A stretch of 17,192 bases of DNA from Brevundimonas sp. Lineage in GTDB: Bacteria; Pseudomonadota; Alphaproteobacteria; Caulobacterales; Caulobacteraceae. The stretch is from positions 1 to 17,192 of the forward strand of contig JANJTI010000018.1 in NCBI GenBank assembly GCA_024711185.1. The letters run 5' to 3'. The position numbers and the translations under genes were made by a program. This document shows, in pieces, positions 14,587 through 17,192 of this stretch. The notes beneath the pieces are model-generated. The model saw only the letters and a program-made list of their open reading frames with translations, did no database searches and was not told the origin of the DNA. Numbering within the stretch: position 1 is the first letter of the stretch; every line of letters starts with the position of its first letter.

Positions 14587-15786
14587 TCAGTAGCGGTATT
14601 CGAGGATGAGCCAGGTCTTGTCCGCATCCGGATAGGCGGCGTGGTCGCTTTCGAACCGCGCCGCCTTCACCTCGACCGACCAGCGGGCGTCGATCGGCGC
14701 CGAGGCTGACAGGTCAATTTCACGACCGAGCCGGAATTCCCCGTCGGCGTCATGGAACACATGCGCCTCGGCCGCCAGCTTCACCGTGCGCCCGAACGCC
14801 GGCCGGCTCAGCGATCCGCGCAGGAAGGCGTCGCTGACCCCGAAGGCCGGCGTCGTGGTGATCACGTCCGACCAGCCGAGGTAGCCGTGGCCGGTCCCCA
14901 GCGGGGTCTGGAAGCCCGCTGCGCCGTCACCGTCGAACCGTTCATAACCGGCGGCGACCGACCACTTCGCCGACTGCAGTCCGGCCGAAGCGGCCACGAA
15001 ATCCAGCCGGTAGTCGGCGGGGTTGGCTCCGGTGTCGCTCTGCACGGCGTACTCGCCGGACCACGTCGCCGACACACCCTCCCCGACCGCCCGCGACCCC
15101 GCCAGCCGTAGGCCGAGCGTCGTCGACGACATCGCCGCGGCGTTGTCCAGGTCGATATCCAGGCCGAATCCGGCCAACCGCCCCAAGGGCGTATCCACCT
15201 CCAGCTGCAGCAGGTGGATGTCGCCGCGCCAGACGCCCTGCGGATGCTCGTGGCCCAACGGCCGCTGGACCCGATCCGCGTAGATCCAGGTCGTCGTCAC
15301 CGGCTTGAGCGCCGTGCTGCTCACCCGCACCGCGTCGAAGGTCTGCTCGTTCTGCCGCCATCCGACATTGCCGACGAAGCGGCTGTTGCCGACGATCAGC
15401 CGTTGCCGACCCACGACCACCTCCGTGTCCGCCAGCCCTGTCCAGCGGACCTGGGCCCGGTTCAGCTCCACGGTCTCGCCGTCCGGCACCGGCGGCCGCC
15501 CCGGAACCGGGTCGACCGGAGCCGAGTAGCGGTCGTCGAGGACCGCCACGCCCTCGCCTTCCACCAGTAGCTGGAAATCCCGCACGGTGGGCGAGCGCCA
15601 CCCCAGCCTGGCCCGCAGCGTCAGCGCGTGGGCCTGCTCCGCGAAACCCTGCTGGTCCACCAGTTCGCCTCGCAGCCGCGTCTCGAACAGGACCCTGGCC
15701 CCACTGTCGTCGGGCGTCTGCGCCACTGCCGCGGCGGGCAGAAAGAAGGCCGCCAGGGCGGCGGCCGAAAGAAGGGCCTTTTGCAT
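14587..15786 (-). CDS. AlgE-type (alginate export family) outer-membrane beta-barrel protein
   Basis: A 399-residue predicted outer-membrane channel. It has a Sec signal peptide (MQKALL, hydrophobic core, cleavage near residue 22 at AVA-Q) and ends in the aromatic EYRY expected of a beta-barrel. Family motifs of the alginate-export group are visible: LTLRARLGW, a VELNRAQVRW stretch, VVGRQRLIVGNSRFVGNVGWRQNEQTFDAV and alternating amphipathic strands to the end. Despite the family name, no alginate genes are present. It lies 69 bp downstream of nirK in the same direction, so I infer a role in passage of nitrite or other small solutes during denitrification, but substrate is unknown. ATG 15786 has GGAG eight bases upstream. 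An intrinsic terminator fills the nirK-porin gap with its U-run just before this ribosome-binding site, so expression probably depends on readthrough. Confidence 0.85.
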   Translation of the reverse strand: MQKALLSAAALAAFFLPAAAVAQTPDDSGARVLFETRLRGELVDQQGFAEQAHALTLRARLGWRSPTVRDFQLLVEGEGVAVLDDRYSAPVDPVPGRPPVPDGETVELNRAQVRWTGLADTEVVVGRQRLIVGNSRFVGNVGWRQNEQTFDAVRVSSTALKPVTTTWIYADRVQRPLGHEHPQGVWRGDIHLLQLEVDTPLGRLAGFGLDIDLDNAAAMSSTTLGLRLAGSRAVGEGVSATWSGEYAVQSDTGANPADYRLDFVAASAGLQSAKWSVAAGYERFDGDGAAGFQTPLGTGHGYLGWSDVITTTPAFGVSDAFLRGSLSRPAFGRTVKLAAEAHVFHDADGEFRLGREIDLSASAPIDARWSVEVKAARFESDHAAYPDADKTWLILEYRY

Positions 15787-15800
15787 GGCCGTATCTCCAG

Positions 15801-15837
15801 AAAAAAAGCGGCCGCCGGAGCCATCCCCGGCGGCCGC
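15801..15837 (-). terminator. Intrinsic terminator between nirK and the porin gene
   Basis: On the minus strand GCGGCCGCCGG pairs perfectly with CCGGCGGCCGC (11 bp, loop of 8) and is followed by seven T residues. It starts 17 bases after the nirK stop. After the T-run only three bases (CTG read toward the gene) precede the porin Shine-Dalgarno region, so terminated transcripts end right before porin translation signals. Confidence 0.88.
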
Positions 15838-15854
15838 TCGCCGCAAGTGAGCGA

Positions 15855-16883
15855 CTAGTGTTCGTGGTTCGTCGGCGTGCCGGGCGCGGTCCGGAAGATG
15901 TCCGGGTTCTCGGCCCCGTTCACCTGGATGATCCCGGCGGCGCCGCGGTCGACCCGGCTCAGGGCGTGGTCGACCATGATGTAGCTGCCGGGCACCTCGA
16001 ACTTCAGGTCCACCACCGTGGCGCCGCCGGGGGCGACCAGCACGGTCTGCACGTCCTGGATCGGTTCGCTGACCAGCGAGGCGTCCTGGTAGACGTTGTC
16101 GAAGATCTCGCCGATCACGTGGAAGCTCGAGATCTTGTTCGGGCCGCCGACGCCGAAGTAGATGCGGGCCGTGTCGCCGACGTCGACCTGTAGGGCGCGG
16201 TCGCCGGTCAGGGCCTTGAAGGCGCCGTTCATCACATAATAGGTCGGCTGTTCGTCCAGCAGCTTCTCGATGCTCTCGGTCAGCAGGCCGGGCGTGCCCA
16301 TCGGCTCCTCGGTGTAGAGCTCGCCCTGCATCACGTAGAACTCGTGGTCCACCGCCGGCAGCCCGCCTTCGGGCTCGACCAGGATCAGGCCGTACATGCC
16401 GTTGGCGATGTGCTGGGCCACCATCGGCGTCGCGCAATGGTAGACGTAGAGCCCCGGCTTCATCGCCCGGAAGGTGAACGACTTGTGCTCGCCCGGCATG
16501 GCGTTGGTCGCCGCCGCGCCGCCCCCCGGTCCCGTGACCGCGTGGAAGTCGACGTTGTGCATCATGGCGCTGTTCGCCGCGTTGGCCATGTTGACCTCGA
16601 CGGTGTCGCCGACGCGCACCCGGACGAACGGCCCCGGAACCCGGTTGTTGTACGTCCAGTAGGTGTAGCTGGTGCCGTCCTCCAGCTGGCCGATCACCTC
16701 GGTGGTCTCGAGATTCACGACGTGGTGGCGCGGGCTGTTCGCGGTCAGCGGTCCCGGCAGGTCGTCGCCGCGGCGGACGATGTCGATCGGGGCCTGGCTT
16801 CCGGCGGGCGCATCCTGGGCGACGGCGGCGCCGGCGACGAGCGCCGCGGCGGCGGCGGTGGTGAGGAGGGCGAGGAGTTTCAT
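15855..16883 (-). CDS. nirK: Copper-containing nitrite reductase NirK
   Basis: A periplasmic homotrimeric enzyme that reduces nitrite to NO. The 342-residue precursor has a Sec signal peptide (cleavage near residue 22, VAQ) and two cupredoxin domains. Type 1 copper ligands: His109, Cys150, His158, Met163. Type 2 copper ligands: His114, His149 and, from the neighbouring subunit, His306 (VDHAL). The catalytic pair is Asp112 (NVDFH) and His255 (SSFHVIG). Length and motifs fit the classical alphaproteobacterial NirK without extra haem or cupredoxin domains. ATG 16883 is preceded by GGAG nine bases upstream. Electrons most likely come from the pseudoazurin at 11058-11501. A degenerate TTGCG box lies 78.5 bp upstream; the downstream neighbour is the AlgE-type porin, separated by a terminator. 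Confidence 0.97.
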   Translation of the reverse strand: MKLLALLTTAAAAALVAGAAVAQDAPAGSQAPIDIVRRGDDLPGPLTANSPRHHVVNLETTEVIGQLEDGTSYTYWTYNNRVPGPFVRVRVGDTVEVNMANAANSAMMHNVDFHAVTGPGGGAAATNAMPGEHKSFTFRAMKPGLYVYHCATPMVAQHIANGMYGLILVEPEGGLPAVDHEFYVMQGELYTEEPMGTPGLLTESIEKLLDEQPTYYVMNGAFKALTGDRALQVDVGDTARIYFGVGGPNKISSFHVIGEIFDNVYQDASLVSEPIQDVQTVLVAPGGATVVDLKFEVPGSYIMVDHALSRVDRGAAGIIQVNGAENPDIFRTAPGTPTNHEH

Positions 16884-16954
16884 CTCTTGGTTCTCCGGGG
16901 CGCTTCAATCGGCCCCCAATGAGGTCCGTTTAGGAGGCGGCCGGGAGCTCAACG

Positions 16955-16968
16955 TTGCGGACCGACAA
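16955..16968 (-). promoter_or_regulatory. Degenerate NnrR/Dnr-type operator of nirK
   Basis: TTGCG-GACC-GACAA has one perfect half-site and one with two changes (GACAA for CGCAA), keeping the TTG/CAA ends. It is centred 78.5 bp from the nirK ATG. At class II spacing the -10 position reads TAAACG, the start would be near 16920 and the leader about 37 bases. R. sphaeroides NnrR targets also show one imperfect half (TTGCG-N4-CACAA type), so the asymmetry is not disqualifying. Confidence 0.5.
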
Positions 16969-17103
16969 CCTCCGTTCCGGGACACTACCGAGCTTGGCGT
17001 CCGGGCCATATTTCCTGTTGGTTTTCCGTATCTTACACGACATCATCGCCCGCTCCGGGCGAACACCTAGGTAATCGTACGGAGACAGGCCTGGGCCGGA
17101 CGC

Positions 17104-17134
17104 AAAAGAGGCCCGGGCGTTTTCCCGGGCCTCT
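17104..17134 (-). terminator. Intrinsic terminator of a gene beyond the right edge
   Basis: On the minus strand AGAGGCCCGGG pairs perfectly with CCCGGGCCTCT (11 bp, loop AAAACG) and is followed by a short T-run (TTT after the last paired T). The plus-strand reading has no T-run, so it should stop transcription coming leftward from outside the window, insulating nirK. Confidence 0.75.
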
Positions 17135-17192
17135 GCGGAGAGGTCGATGACGGGTCGCCGGCGAGGGGCCGACGCGGTGGGAGTCAGTGATG

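Larger units (their letters stand above)
16884..17192. other. 309-bp non-coding region upstream of nirK
   Basis: I see no convincing gene here; the open frames crossing it are short and lack family features. It holds the nirK ribosome-binding site, a degenerate TTGCG box (16955-16968) and an intrinsic terminator oriented leftward (17104-17134). The stretch 16981-17100 has a slightly AT-richer patch (GGTTTTCCGTATCTTACA) that could hold further promoter elements, but nothing I can name. Confidence 0.6.

Noticed and set aside
1..17192. Insertion sequences, CRISPR arrays, tRNA or rRNA genes, phage or integrase genes.
   Set aside because: I saw no transposase or integrase motifs, no spaced direct repeats, and no cloverleaf or rRNA sequence. 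Genes are tightly packed with uniform base composition, so recent transfer is not suggested.

Overview
The window is about 70% GC and looks like an alphaproteobacterial chromosome, most likely Caulobacterales. Brevundimonas-like is my best guess from gene style; no rRNA or other taxonomic marker is present. It is a compact low-oxygen and denitrification island for nitrite -> NO -> N2O. No nitrate reductase and no N2O reductase lie inside the window.

Layout, left to right. (a) 1-3034, minus strand: a truncated tyrosine/glutamate-type PLP decarboxylase, a small DUF454 (YbaN-like) membrane protein, and the haem-copper membrane protein NnrS. (b) 3035-6814, minus strand: quinol-dependent NO reductase (norZ/qNor) preceded by oxygen-independent coproporphyrinogen III oxidase (hemN). 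(c) 6939-10951, the regulators: fixL-fixJ on plus, convergent with fixK and a FixT-like single-domain receiver on minus, then a divergent second Crp/Fnr regulator of NnrR/Dnr type on plus. (d) 11058-12197, minus strand: pseudoazurin and, upstream of it, a divergent member of the RIC/YtfE/DnrN di-iron family that has lost two iron ligands. (e) 12297-14543, plus strand: a B12-dependent class II ribonucleotide reductase. (f) 14587-16883, minus strand: an AlgE-type outer-membrane channel and copper nitrite reductase nirK. The last 309 bases hold the nirK promoter region and the terminator of a gene beyond the right edge.

How it fits together. Low oxygen is read by haem-PAS FixL and passed to FixJ, with FixK below it and FixT as probable feedback. 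The second Crp/Fnr protein is the natural candidate for NO sensing. A palindrome TTGCG-N4-CGCAA, exact or nearly so, lies upstream of the decarboxylase, DUF454, norZ and the shared ric-like/nrdJ intergenic region, and a weaker copy lies upstream of nirK. This ties the island into one putative NO regulon. NirK (electrons from pseudoazurin) makes NO, qNor removes it, NnrS and the RIC-like protein would handle nitrosative stress, HemN makes haem without O2, and NrdJ makes dNTPs without O2.

The least expected points are the decarboxylase inside the regulon, the ligand-poor RIC protein, two operators centred exactly 41.5 bp upstream of an ATG (predicting leaderless mRNAs), and intrinsic terminators placed directly in front of the ribosome-binding sites of nnrS and the porin.
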